A DNA stretch of 64,000 bases from Absidia repens (Eukaryota; Mucoromycota; Mucoromycetes; Mucorales; Cunninghamellaceae), in the NCBI GenBank assembly GCA_002105175.1, contig MCGE01000014.1, positions 186,001 through 250,000 of the forward strand, in the 5' to 3' direction. A model generated the notes under the pieces. It had not been told where the DNA came from and ran no database searches. It saw nothing but the letters and a program-made list of their open reading frames with translations. Both the position numbers and the translations under genes were made by a program. Position 1 is the first letter of the stretch, and every line of letters begins with the position of its first letter. Shown in pieces: positions 32,499 through 42,742 of the stretch.

Positions 32499-32542
<44 letters not shown>

Positions 32543-32970
32543 CACTGACCACAAGTAATAGACTGTATTGTCACCCCCGTGTGTTCTATTAAGGGTATTG
32601 TAGCCTCACAAATATCTGTTTGAAACAAAGTATTCAAAAAAGTAGATTTACCAAGCCCAGATTCACCCACAGTCATTAAATTCAAGCGAATTGGTGTACG
32701 TTTCGCTTTCAAGTAATGCTGGTGAGGTAAAGCATCGAGAAAAAGTGGTCGATTTAAAACCGCATTTTGGCTTGCAGACAATTTCCAAGCGTCAGCCGTT
32801 TCAAATGTCGCTCTAAATTATGATGTTTCTCATTAATATTGACTAAAAATACTAATAGAGAGATGCTGAATACTTACTTTGGTTGCAAAGCATGCTCCTA
32901 AAAAGAAATAAAGTAAATCATCAGGCAGCAATTGTACTCCATCATAGTTATTCAACTTACCAATGGCATT
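31167..32970 (-). CDS. Septin (GTP-binding cytoskeletal protein)
   Basis: About nine exons from ATG 32970 to TAA at 31169-31167 encode roughly 400 residues. The GTPase motifs are clear: P-loop GESGLGKS within NLMTVGESGLGKSTFLNTLF, G3 DTPGFGD, and G4 AKAD in VIPLIAKADTLTHQE. The septin unique element is present: GREYSWGTVHVENPAHSDF followed by LRSMLMDHLLHELGDVTHN. The C-terminal ~100 residues form a coiled coil (SKEDKITQEYLEKVKAAETR; RKKLQLDEELHHQHSLLEQ), which argues for a Cdc3/Cdc12-type subunit rather than a short Cdc11-type one. Septins form hetero-oligomeric filaments at division sites and hyphal septa. One intron (about 32502-32541) contains an almost pure 38-nt T tract. Confidence 0.93.
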
Positions 32971-33127
32971 TTAACCAGGAAGGATTGTTTTTTATTGGTA
33001 AAGAATAATACTAAAAGAATGTGAATATTATATAAAGGGCCAGTATATAAATCAAGGGTACAATTGTGAGAATTGACAACATTTTGATGCTCCGGCATGA
33101 ATTATGTATTTAAACACCGCCTTTTTT
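32971..33127. other. Gap between bystin-like stop and septin start
   Basis: 157 bp of AT-rich DNA. Both neighbours run leftward, so the septin promoter and the bystin-like terminator must lie here. Confidence 0.4.
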
Positions 33128-34860
33128 TTAATCATGATCCACTACCATCATCACTCCACGGTCACCTTCTCCGCTCTCTTTTATATACGGGTTAATCGAT
33201 TGCAAGATAATATTTTCAATTAGAGGTGACCAATGGGAGTCAAAAACAGCATGACATGTTTCTCTCAATCGATCCTTCTGCTCTACTACGCATTCAACCC
33301 CGTACCTGCTCATCCAAAAAAAACAAAGCGGAATACATATTTTTATTTTAGTTTATAACTGCCCCATCTTTTTTTTTTTTTACTTACATATCCACAAAAA
33401 GGTATAGTGACTGATACCACAGTGAGGGCATTTTAGAGTGACAGATGCAGCTTTTACAAAAATGATCGACAAGCGATGCGAGTACTCGAAAGGGCAAGGC
33501 AGGGTGTTTTTCGAGCAAGATAATGATAAATACGCTGTGTGAAATTAAATAACGATCGAAATGAGCCAATGAGAGCAATGTGGTGGAGACGGTGAGACCA
33601 GGTACATGGGCCTTGACCAATATGTCACCAAATAAACTTGCTTCTTTCAAGTCACATCGTCCATCCTGTGCTGGATTGATCAATGGAATCAAGATCGATT
33701 TACAAAAAAGAGCAGGTGTCATTCTCATGACTTGGCGTAAAGCCAGATTTAACTTTGGATCCAAAAAAGAATGAGTCCGAATGAAATCCACTGCGCATTT
33801 TAATAAAACGCTTGGAAGAAAACTAAATCAATCAATCAATTAGTTCCTAAAAAAAAAAAAAGAAAAAAAAAAGGAGAGTTTACATTTTGAGTTGACGAAG
33901 GTTGTGAAACGATAAAAAAACAAGAGTGGCATGATAGGTTGCTTCGGGACACCAGTCTTTTGGACGCATCAACACTAAAATGTCTTCCCAATTGGTTAAT
34001 AAAGGGATAATTTTGAAGCCTTTCCAATAAATCCCATTGGAAGGATCCTTCAAAGATGAAACACGTTGCATTATAGTACCCACGCTATGATGTCAAAAAA
34101 TTAATTCATAGGGTTCAATGGGAACCTATTTTTTCTTTTTTACCGAGAATAAAACTCCGCGCATTTCAAATCTTTGGTAGGATCGATTTCTATAATTCCA
34201 GTAAGCATAAGTGTTTATATAATGGAATAAAATAAGTAGCATCAAATGTATACCATGATTATTATGAAATAATTGTTTTTTTTCCATTGCAGCCATTTCA
34301 AGTGTTATTGCAGGCTCAGACTCAGGAACGGGTTCAACGGAGTTCGAAAAAAGACGCAACATCTCAGGGTCTTCATCAATCACCAGTTCACAACAATCAA
34401 ACATGCTACTATGATTCGTCTGATTATTATCAATGGAGCACTGTTCGATTTCATGAATGGGAAGAGGACTACAATAGGAAAAAAAGGACCGTCATTGACG
34501 ATAATGGCATTCTTTGAATCAGATATAGTCATTCTCCTTACGTTTCTTTTTCCTCTTTTTCTTCATCGTCACCGTTGTCGCCATCATCGTGGATGTGCTG
34601 AGCTCTCGTCATCATCACCTGAGATATCTTACTGCTCAAATAATTCTATATTTGTATTAGAAAAATGAACAAAGAATGAAGGTTCCCTTGGTTGATATTA
34701 GTGTTACCTCTAATTCTTCATCCCTTAAAACTGGTTTGAATGGTGCCACATGTACCATGGTTTTGGGTGGATTCACCATTACTCGCCACGGAAACCAAGT
34801 GTGCTGTCTTGTCGTTGTGCGTTTGATCCTTTCTTTCCCCATTTTTTTTTTTACGTGCAA
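33128..34860 (-). CDS. Highly divergent bystin (Enp1/BYSL)-like protein
   Basis: About seven exons can be chained in frame to ~440 residues; the start is either ATG 34860 or the in-frame MGKERIKR six codons later. Landmarks in bystin order are DEELENYLSSKISQVMM (cf. YVxxxLSRKILxxA), EIDPTKDLKCAEFY, then WKGFKIIPLLTNWEDILVLM (bystin: LPKAFKIIPALSNWEQIL), FCKSILIPLINPAQDGRCDL then KEASLFGDILVKAHVPGLTV (bystin: FKGILIPLCESGTCTLREA), and LLEKHPALPFRVLASLVDHF (bystin: [20 protein letters not shown]). The final ~60 residues are basic and acidic mixed. Bystin is a 40S pre-ribosome processing factor. Many otherwise invariant residues are replaced here, so a paralogue with altered function, or relaxed constraint, seems more likely than the essential orthologue. 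Confidence 0.76.
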
Positions 34861-35100
34861 AAGAAAAAATAATAATCCATCATCGGTTCCTTTTTTTTTT
34901 CAAGTTGTATAGACATTCTTCACTTTTTCAGTTCATATTGACATTCTTCCAGGCATTGTTATTCTAAAAGCAGTAAGCCCGAACAGCAATGTGGTTGGTT
35001 TCAAATCCCGCCCTTTCTCCATGAATCTTTTTTTTTTTTTTTTTCCTCCCTCCTTCTCTCTTTCTTTTTTTCCCTTTCCCTACCTTCTCTCTCTTGAATC
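34861..35100. promoter_or_regulatory. Divergent promoter region, bystin-like / acyltransferase
   Basis: 240 bp between divergent starts, with long pyrimidine tracts on the plus strand (35021-35095) directly before the acyltransferase ATG. No named motif. Confidence 0.4.
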
Positions 35101-36428
35101 ATGACAAGACAACAACAATCCCCGCACATGTTCGAAAAACCTAAAGGTGAAGGTCCATGTTATTTGATTCTACAATATCTATCACGTATTGCCGTTTGGT
35201 CCTACTTCCGGCATCTCAAAGTGATTTGTCGAGCCCCGGTACCTCTGCGTGGGCCTGTAGTGGTGGCTTCAAATCATACCAATATGGTCATTGATCCTGC
35301 CATGTTGATTGCTACTTTCCCTTATGGTCGTGCATGTCATTTTTGGGCTTTGGCAAGGTTTTTTAAAGTACCTTTGGTAGGTCAACTCTTATTGGCAGGT
35401 GGCATGCTTCCGGTAGACACCCATACACACAGCAACGACAAACTGTTTGAAAATACATCGGCCTGCCTTGAAAAGGGTGGTGTTATTGCTTTATTCCCTG
35501 AAGGTAAATGCTAAATAATAGTATTGCTTCTGTGCATGTATATATGTATATGTGTAACTGACACGAAAATGTTTTATTGTAGGTACTTCCTACACACGAC
35601 CCGATCATTTACCCTTCAAAGATGGACTGTCCTGGGCCACCTTTGAATACCTCACACAACAAAAATTAAAATACGCGCAAGATACGTACCTTCCAATTAT
35701 ACCAGTCGGAATTACCTATACAACCAAAAACAAATGGCGGAGTGATGTAGTGGTAGAGTAAGTCGTTGGTCATCTTGGAAGGAACAGAATATATATGTAA
35801 TGCTATCGATCTGACCTTTTTTTTTTTTTTGGGGGGGGGTTCATTTCTGGCTGTGTGTGATTTGCTTAGGTACGGCGAACCCATCATTGTGGGACCCAGT
35901 GATTTGGAAAATTATCAAAAAGACTCGAAGAATGCGGTCAAGGAATTGACAGACAGGATAGTTGAGGGTGTGGAGAAAGGAACAGTGAATGCCGCTGATT
36001 GGTAAGAACCTATCACCTCAGCAATCAACTTGATTTTTTTTTCTAACTTCAATTATTTTTCCCTCTTTTTCTCTCTGTGTGTATGTTTCTGTATATGTGG
36101 AATACATTATAGGGACACTATCCATGCTGCTTCTGAAGCACGATTTCTTTTATTTGGCGACACCACAGATACTCATCTCGACAAATATGTCCAGGTGTTA
36201 CAAAGGTAACTTATTCCCATTTTTTATTTTGTGTGTATAAGTGTGTGTGCTTGAATGCTGAATAGTTTATCATTATTAGTCTTACTCACCTCTTCGATAC
36301 AAAGTTATTGGACGACAACAACAATCAAGAGTCACTCATCAAGGAACGAAAGGAGCTCAAAAAACAATTGGTGATATGTGCTGAAGATCTAAAACGCATG
36401 AAGTTATCAACATTGGATATCAGACGTT

Positions 36429-36467
<39 letters not shown>

Positions 36468-37078
36468 GCAGCAGCAGCAATATCAAGAACACTAACAATA
36501 TCACACAAACAGAAATAAGCATACAATTGGTCTCCGCCATCGTCTCGCTACTATTCCAACTTCCCTTGATCCTGCCCGGTCTTCTCATCCATGCACCTAT
36601 TTATGTATTGGGACATGGCATTAATTATTTTGAAGCATACACAGAATCGGTGGCTCAAAACAAGGTAGTTGCTTCCATGACGTTGGCTGTGCCACTTTAC
36701 ATGATTGTGTTCTACTTTGTGTGGCAGTGGATGAATTATACCTTGGCAGGTGCTTGTGCCGCTGTGGTCCTTGTCCCTCTGATTGCTTGGTACCACATCA
36801 ATCTGGTCGATAAACGCTACGATTCGGTGAAGTATGTGGTGACTCTGGTAAGGGTATTCATGGCAGTGTCTGGATTGGACGAAGATCGGCATGAATTGGA
36901 GCTCGTTATCAATCGCCGAACCTGGTGCTTCCATCGTGTCAAGTCCGTTATTGTACAGCTGGCCAACAGTGGAAATCCGCATGCACTCTTCTTGGTGCAC
37001 CTTGAACAGGATGTGTTTCCGAAATATGATGTTGCTGATATTGGTAGTGACGACGGTGATGATCTGGCTTGTTTGTAG
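35101..37078 (+). CDS. Glycerol-3-phosphate / DHAP acyltransferase, Gpt2/Sct1-like
   Basis: Five exons (35101-35503, 35583-35757, 35870-36001, 36113-36205, 36280-37078) join in frame to 533 residues. PlsC-type acyltransferase motifs are in order: NHTNMVIDP (block I, HX4D), GGMLPVDTHTHSND, and FPEGTSYTRPDHLPFKDG (block III, split by intron 1), then PIIPVGITYTTKNKWRSDVV (block IV). The C-terminal half has two or three membrane segments (LLFQLPLILPGLLIHAPIYV; MTLAVPLYMIVFYFVWQWM) that anchor it in the ER. Fungal Gpt2/Sct1 acylate glycerol-3-phosphate at sn-1, the first step of glycerolipid synthesis. It is shorter than yeast Gpt2 (743). A run of 12 Asn residues encoded by AAC repeats lies between the two halves. 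Confidence 0.9.
36429..36480 (+). repeat. (AAC)n/(AGC)n coding microsatellite
   Basis: Twelve AAC codons followed by AGC codons give a poly-Asn/poly-Ser linker in the acyltransferase. Confidence 0.9.
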
Positions 37079-37173
37079 ATATTAATAGTAATAGTTTTTA
37101 GTTTCTAGTTTAAATACCCTCCCTCAACTCATTGATATTCCTTCTCTATTATTTATTATGTATTCTTTTCCTT

Positions 37174-37200
<27 letters not shown>
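37079..37200. other. Acyltransferase 3' flank
   Basis: AT-rich DNA with a T tract of about 36 nt (37177-37212). No gene seen. Confidence 0.45.
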
Positions 37201-37211
<11 letters not shown>

Positions 37212-37216
<5 letters not shown>

Positions 37217-37410
37217 AACTCTCTGGCACCTCACCAGAGCTTTGGGAAATCATATATTTTCTTGGTGTCATGGGGAGGTTTTTTTTTTTTGGCTGAGGTG
37301 TGGGATTGGATGGAATGGGGTAACACGCCTTCTCTATTTTGCATTTTGATGGACGACTCCTTTGGACTGGACTGGGATCTGTTGGGAGTGAGGTTGGGCT
37401 TTTATTTTTC
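37212..37410 (+). repeat. M module, diverged forward copy
   Basis: 'AATAAACTCTCTGGCACCTC..AGAGCTT', '.GGTGTCA' and 'TGTGGGATTGGATGG.A.GGGGT' align in order with the start of the M module at 38731. Its later blocks are only weakly recognisable. Confidence 0.5.
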
Positions 37411-37849
37411 TAACATACGAAATGAAAAAAAAAGAGAGAGAGAGAACTGGATATATATATTTATACAGGACGTCAGTCTAGTGGAGACTATGATGTTTCA
37501 TACAGGAAACAAAATCACGTTGTTATTGTGGGTAGTAGCGTGTTATACATAGGAAGACAATGTACTTCCGGAATCTTCTTCTGTAATTTTCATAAAAATA
37601 AAATGCGTTATTGAAAAAAATCATTACAGTATGCAATGGAGGGATCAAATAAAGGTAGTGTGTAGGAGACTAGGAAAGAAACTAATAGGATACCAGCGGA
37701 ATATTCAGATCTAAACTAAAGACGCGACCACAAAAAGGTATCTAATATAAATGGCGTAATAAAGACTAGAAGGGCTCTTGTTATTGAAACACCACAATGG
37801 TCTACACTCATCAAAACGGGTGATGGTAGTAAAAAAAAATTATTGCACA
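37411..37849. other. Intergenic, no gene seen
   Basis: AT-rich DNA with a short GA run (37434-37444). Confidence 0.4.
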
Positions 37850-38215
37850 AAACATGAAAAGGACAAATGGGGCGTTTTTTATTGAAACAAGTAAAAGAGA
37901 CTAATTTTATTCAGATATAGGTACTAGCTATCAAGAAACTAAAACTAAACTAAGCTAATGAAGGCTTCAAAAAGTCAACTAATGGTGTCCCCAAATCCTA
38001 GATCCAAAGTGAAATAGTTTCCCATGAATGTTGTAATCCCTTATCAGAAAATACTTCTAAACTAATCCTGGCACTAATCTAAGCCCACTCAAACCTCAAA
38101 AAGGTTACAATTGTGAAGGAAAAAAAAAAAAAAAAGATGAAGAAATGCCAGAAAAGAAAAAGCCCGAAAAAATAGAAATACGTGAAACAATTTCACGTGG
38201 GCGGGGCTTAAAACA
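37850..38215 (-). repeat. R1 dispersed repeat, reverse copy
   Basis: On the minus strand the order is CCCACGTGAAATTG, poly(T), 'ggatctaggatttggg' and 'gccttcattagcttagtttag', then 'ctgaataaaat'. The core CACGTGGGCGG is at 38198-38208. Confidence 0.75.
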
Positions 38216-38730
38216 TCTTCGGCCTTGTGAGACTAAATGGCCATGGAGGATGAATAAGAAAATAAGAGGGGATGAACACGTTGAAAAGTACACAGCGGTG
38301 AGAGCATAAAAATCAAACAATTGAAGCGCATTGGAAAGTTTTAAGGGGAAAACACCTGTTGAACCGCTGTAAAGTGGGTGATTAAAAAAATAAAATAAAA
38401 AAATGAAGTAAGATTCTTGTATGGTTTTTATTAACAAGCGTTATATGGATCCGACATTTGTGTCCGCTAACGAAATTCAGCTTTGAGCCATTTACATTGA
38501 CCCGATTTTGATGAAACTACTCTTTGACAAAGTCAATACTATGTAGATTAATACCTTTTTTTCCTGGTATCAATATCTTCACTCTTTACAGATATACAAA
38601 CTGATCAATCGCACCTACTTTTGAAAAATCTTCAAAAAAATCAAATTGCCTAGAACTAAAGTTTTGACTCAACAATATAGGTCGTGCGAATATAGAACGT
38701 AGAATTTCTTCTATTTAGAAAATAAAATAA
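38216..38730. other. Intergenic, no gene seen
   Basis: AT-rich DNA between an R1 and an M copy. No gene or named motif. Confidence 0.4.
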
Positions 38731-39010
38731 ACGCTCTGGCGCTCCGCTGGAGCTTCTGGAAATCTTTCGATTTACTGAGTGTCACAGTTTTTGGTTAAAG
38801 TGTGGGTTTTGAAGGGATAGGATTAAAGCCTCCGCCATTTCGCACTTTGGTGGGCAACCCCTTGGGGTCCAACCGTCGTGCTCAGCGCGTCGTCAATGGG
38901 TTTTTTATGTGAGCTGAAAAAAAAATAGAGAAGGGATTAGAGCCTCCGCCATTTCGCACTATGGTGGGCGGCCCCTTGGGGCCCAACCGTTGTGCTCAGC
39001 GCGTCGTCAA
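38731..39010 (+). repeat. M module, forward copy (left arm of inverted pair)
   Basis: Begins ACGCTCTGGCGCTCCGCTGG and contains two tandem ~100-bp subunits, each with GCCATTTCGCACT.TGGTGGGC and a GCGCGTCGTCAAT end. It is distinctly GC-richer than its surroundings. Its inverted partner at 42434-42742 is about 90% identical by eye. Confidence 0.88.
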
Positions 39011-39099
39011 TAGATACTTTTAAAAAAAATGGAAGGTCGAAAAATAGGGTGACTGAACCATTCGCACTCCGCCTCCATGGATTTAAATTTTCTGCTGGC

Positions 39100-39420
39100 T
39101 TTTTTTTTTCTTCCTCCTTCTTTCGTTTCTTTTTTTTTTTTTAGAACATCAATTTCAACTGCGGATTTAGTGATCTTGGATTAGTGATTAGAACTTGAAT
39201 CAGGGGCCTTTTGAAAAGTGCAATACAAACATCATGGGGAAACCCTTCCAATTTGGATTCGTGATCTTTGACCGTCATCAAATTGGCATTCATTTTAGAA
39301 TAGCGTCACTAGCTCAGCTTAGCGTTAGTTATCATAGTTTATACTGCATCTATATCAGAATTAAACATGTCTTGTCTATTTACAATTATTCTCTTTCATG
39401 CCTTTCATTGTCTCATTGAA
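39100..39420 (+). repeat. R1 dispersed repeat, forward partial copy
   Basis: Carries 'catcatggggaaacccttccaatttggatt..tgatct' and 'ctcagcttagcgttagtt' in R1 order. It is directly next to the M forward copy, mirroring the R1/M order at 41.96-42.74 kb. Confidence 0.7.
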
Positions 39421-39589
39421 TGGGCATGGCATATATGCGTGGAAAAAGAGAGAGTGTGTGTGGGGGTGTGGGGTTTATGCGTAGAAAAAAAAAAACCAGC
39501 TCGTTGTGTAAAATGCTACTTAGAGTTTATCTAGAAATAACCCCCCCAACATTGTAACAGCGACATGGATACGGTGATATGAGTGGAGG

Positions 39590-39710
39590 AAATGGAAAGG
39601 GTTTCCCCATGCTTCTTGAAATCCCTTTTCTAAAACCCTTCTAAACTATTTCTAAACAGAAAGCCAAAACCACCAGGTCCACAATGAGCCAAAAACAGTA
39701 AACAGATGTT
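39590..39710 (-). repeat. R1 fragment, reverse
   Basis: 'gaaagggtttccccatgcttcttgaaatccctt' matches the reverse core of R1. Confidence 0.6.
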
Positions 39711-40062
39711 CTCATTCCCGTTGACTTGTCTTTTTTTTTTTTTTTTTTTGGATTTGCCCTCCATTTTTTTTCTCGATCAACAATCCAGGCTGCTGCCGGC
39801 GGTGGTTGAATTCACACCCATCTGGCTTTACAGCCTGCAAAATCCAATTAACCTGCAATATACTCTTCTTCGCTTTATATAAAACGAACTACGAAACCGT
39901 TCAACTTCAAATTTTCCATGCATCTTTAGAAATATTATACAATCATTTTTTGCCACCAAACCAACCATCCATCTCTCATACAATTAATTGCACAATGATC
40001 TAAAGTTTACGCCTAGAAGCTCACAGCTAAAGCCCACAGCCATAATAACCGCCTCTACATTA

Positions 40063-40266
40063 TTGCCCAGTAGAAATATTGTACTTTTTATATGCTACCT
40101 GAAGTGGAAATATTGTACTTTTTATATAGTACTTGAAGTGGAAATATTGTACTTTTTATATGCTACCTGAAGTGGAAATATTGTACTTTTTATTTAGTAC
40201 TTGAAGTGGAAATATTGTACTTTTTATTTAGTACTTGAAGTGGAAATATTGTACTTTTTATATGCT
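40063..40266 (+). repeat. 34-bp tandem repeat, six units, two variants
   Basis: Each unit reads GAAGTGGAAATATTGTACTT then TTTAT plus either ATGCTACCT or (A/T)TAGTACTT. The order of the variable ends is A, B, A, B, B and a final A-like end, so units were probably duplicated as dimers. Confidence 0.92.
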
Positions 40267-40440
40267 CAACCACACACATACTTGGACATCCACGTTTGCT
40301 TGGATCCGCTTTCTAGTCACATACTCCTTCTACTCATACCATTTTTTTTTTTTTTTTTTTCCCCATCCAATATCCCCATACACACACAGAACAACCCCTC
40401 CATACCGCTAAAAAAACATAGAAATCCGCTAAAAAAGCGC

Positions 40441-40545
40441 CGGGAGAGCGCGGCTACGCCGCGTTTTTGCCCAAAGGAGCCTGAGGGCAGGGCGAGCGGA
40501 GTTCAAAAAAGTCGAAGTCCGCTGGAAGCCCCGAAGCTTGTGTAA
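40441..40545. other. GC-rich hairpin island
   Basis: An abrupt GC-rich patch in AT-rich DNA. It contains the perfect 15-bp hairpin CGCGGC-TAC-GCCGCG at 40449-40463 followed by TTTTT. No gene is evident. Confidence 0.6.
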
Positions 40546-41385
40546 TGGCCAATTTTGTTTTTACGGTTCATTGGCTTGACTGAAATTTCATTAAGTTTGT
40601 GATTGGAAATTTTGCATTTTTTGGAATCTTTAAATATTTATCAATCTTATTAGTGGTATATTCCACATAGTGAAGTAGATGATTATATTTGTTTGGTACA
40701 CGTTCATGGATTGACTAACAATATTGGAAGATTTTAATGGACGGAAATTAAGGCTTGAATGGCATTTCTAATTTTAGTAATTGATTTTTAACAGTTGTTC
40801 TTTTTGTTAAAATGATATAGATTGCCATTTAATAAGATAGTTAAATTATGCATGCACTAGTGGTAAAACACAATATATATTTTTTGGTTTTTTGGTATAA
40901 AGTAACTTACAGTAGGCTAATGGTTATTCTGTTATGAAATAAAAAGAAACAGAAAATCGAAAAGAAAATGAGAATATTGATTATTTTTATTTGAGGTGAA
41001 TCAATCATCCTTTTATTAGGGATCTGGTTAATGTTGTATACCCAACACATTCACCTATCATTCCATATACCATATATCTTTTCATATATATACATTCATA
41101 TTTATCTCTACACTTATACCTATACCTTCGTCACCCCTATTTTTACATGCCCACATACCATCACATCAGTATAACTAAGACAATACATTTGAATAGAAAT
41201 AAAGAATGATCCAAAAGTTTCACAGTACTTGATAACAAGTCCTATTCCATTTGATAATATAACAATACTGGCCAACTTATTTCGAGTAAAAAAAAAAAAA
41301 AAAAGAGTCTAAAATCTAAATAGGGGATTGTTTCAAGTAAGCTACGCGCAGGAGGAATAACAAAGCTATGTAAGCGAATGTTCAT
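40546..41385. other. Intergenic, no gene seen
   Basis: Strongly AT-rich, no open frame of note; A17 at 41288-41304. Confidence 0.45.
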
Positions 41386-41389
41386 CATC

Positions 41390-41640
41390 AGTAGGACTCT
41401 TAACAATACCTAAATGAGGAGTATTGGTATTGAAAAATACCATGTTAGCGGGATTAGCAATACCAATTCCTTACCGGGACGGTACCATCAGCAGGTATTG
41501 GTATTGATCAATACCTCTTAGCGGGATTAACAATACCAAAACCTTAGCGAGACAATACCATTAGTAGGTATTGGTACTGATCGGTACGAGGTATTGAGGG
41601 CTTTTTCTCAATACCATAATCGGGAAGGGACCAAATTAAG
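41390..41640 (+). repeat. R3: 'GGTATTGGTATTGATCAATACC' tandem unit array
   Basis: About 2.5 units of 70-80 bp, each with AGGTATTGGTATTGA, a CAATACC reverse partner and TTAGCGGGATTA.CAATACCA. Many GGTATTG/CAATACC pairs can fold back. The right end (CAATACCATAATCGGGA.GGGACCAAAT) recurs inverted at 43805-43915. Confidence 0.8.
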
Positions 41641-41955
41641 AGCCCTACGCTCTGCCCACCATAGGAGCCGTCCATTATTTTTTTCTCAATCACTGCCCAC
41701 CCACAGCGCCAAATCACACAGTCTTCCATCAAAACCCACACTTAAGAAACCCCTGCCACCCACTGGCTACATAATTAATATTATTCTCAACTTTGTTCTT
41801 CAATATACGTCACCACAATAAAATACACTGTAATAGCTGTTTTTTCACACAAACACATCCCTTATATATATATATAGACGCACTTTTTTTTTTTTTTTTC
41901 TATGCATATGTAATACACATTCAATGAAGCTCATAATGTAAACGTACAACAGAGA
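41641..41955. other. Intergenic, no gene seen
   Basis: AT-rich DNA with TATATATATA (41864-41874) and a T run (41884-41900). Confidence 0.4.
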
Positions 41956-42215
41956 TACTAAATATAATAAAAAGAACATATTTATTCAGTCGTAGATATA
42001 AACAGTGACAAACTATTACTAAACTAATGAGTGCTAATCTACTATCGTTCCCAAATCCGTTATCCAAAATGAAAGCGTTTCCCCATGATGTTTGTTTTGC
42101 GTTTTTTAAAACGCCCCTAATTCAAGTTCTAACACTAATCCTAGATCACCAGTTCCCCAATGAGCCTTGCCATCATATCATTCAGACTATCATGAAGGAA
42201 AAAAATAAAAAAGAA
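41956..42215 (-). repeat. R1 dispersed repeat, reverse copy
   Basis: Minus-strand order: 'ggaactggtgatctaggattagtgtta', 'catggggaaacgctttcattttgga', 'ctcattagtttag' and the outer 'ctgaataaat'. It is paired with the forward copy at 39100. Confidence 0.7.
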
Positions 42216-42433
42216 AAAGAGTGGAAAAAAAAGGGGACCAAAAAAAAAAAAAATAGAAAGCAAAATGCGGAGCCTGAATCATCCACTTTTTTTTTTATGT
42301 CAAACATCAGGGAAGGGGCAATCGCCATAATTACCATAGTGCATAATTCGTTTTATGTCCAGTGGAAAGGCAGTCGCAACCCCTACATAATCAAACTCTA
42401 ATCTCCCTGACGCCTTTCCAGTAAGCTATTATT

Positions 42434-42742
42434 TCAGCACACAAAAAAAACCCCATTGATGACGCGCTGAGCACGACCATTGGGCCCCAAGGGGCTGCCC
42501 ACCATAGTGCGAAATGGCAGAGGCTCTAATCCCTTCCCCATTTTTTTTTTTCAGCACACATAAAAAACCCATTGCCGATGCGCTGAACACGACGGTTGGG
42601 CCCCAATGGGCCGCCCACCAAAGTGCGAAATGGCAGAGGCTTTAATCCTATCCCGTCGAAACCCACACTTTAATAAAAAACTGTGACACCCGGTAAATCG
42701 AAAGATTTCCAAAAGCTCCAGCGGAGCGCCAGAGCGTTTATT
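42434..42742 (-). repeat. M module, reverse copy (right arm of inverted pair)
   Basis: The reverse complement of the 38731-39010 module, including both internal ~100-bp subunits and the terminal CCAGCGGAGCGCCAGAGCGT. Confidence 0.88.

Noticed and set aside
34273..34668. 131-codon plus-strand frame opposite the bystin-like gene
   Set aside because: The minus strand can be chained through splice sites into bystin homology; the plus frame has none.
36551..37000. 149-codon open frame antisense to the acyltransferase
   Set aside because: The sense strand has clear family motifs and membrane segments; the antisense frame is a shadow.
40063..40266. Possible CRISPR-like array
   Set aside because: Units are contiguous without unique spacers and the genome is eukaryotic; it is a simple minisatellite.
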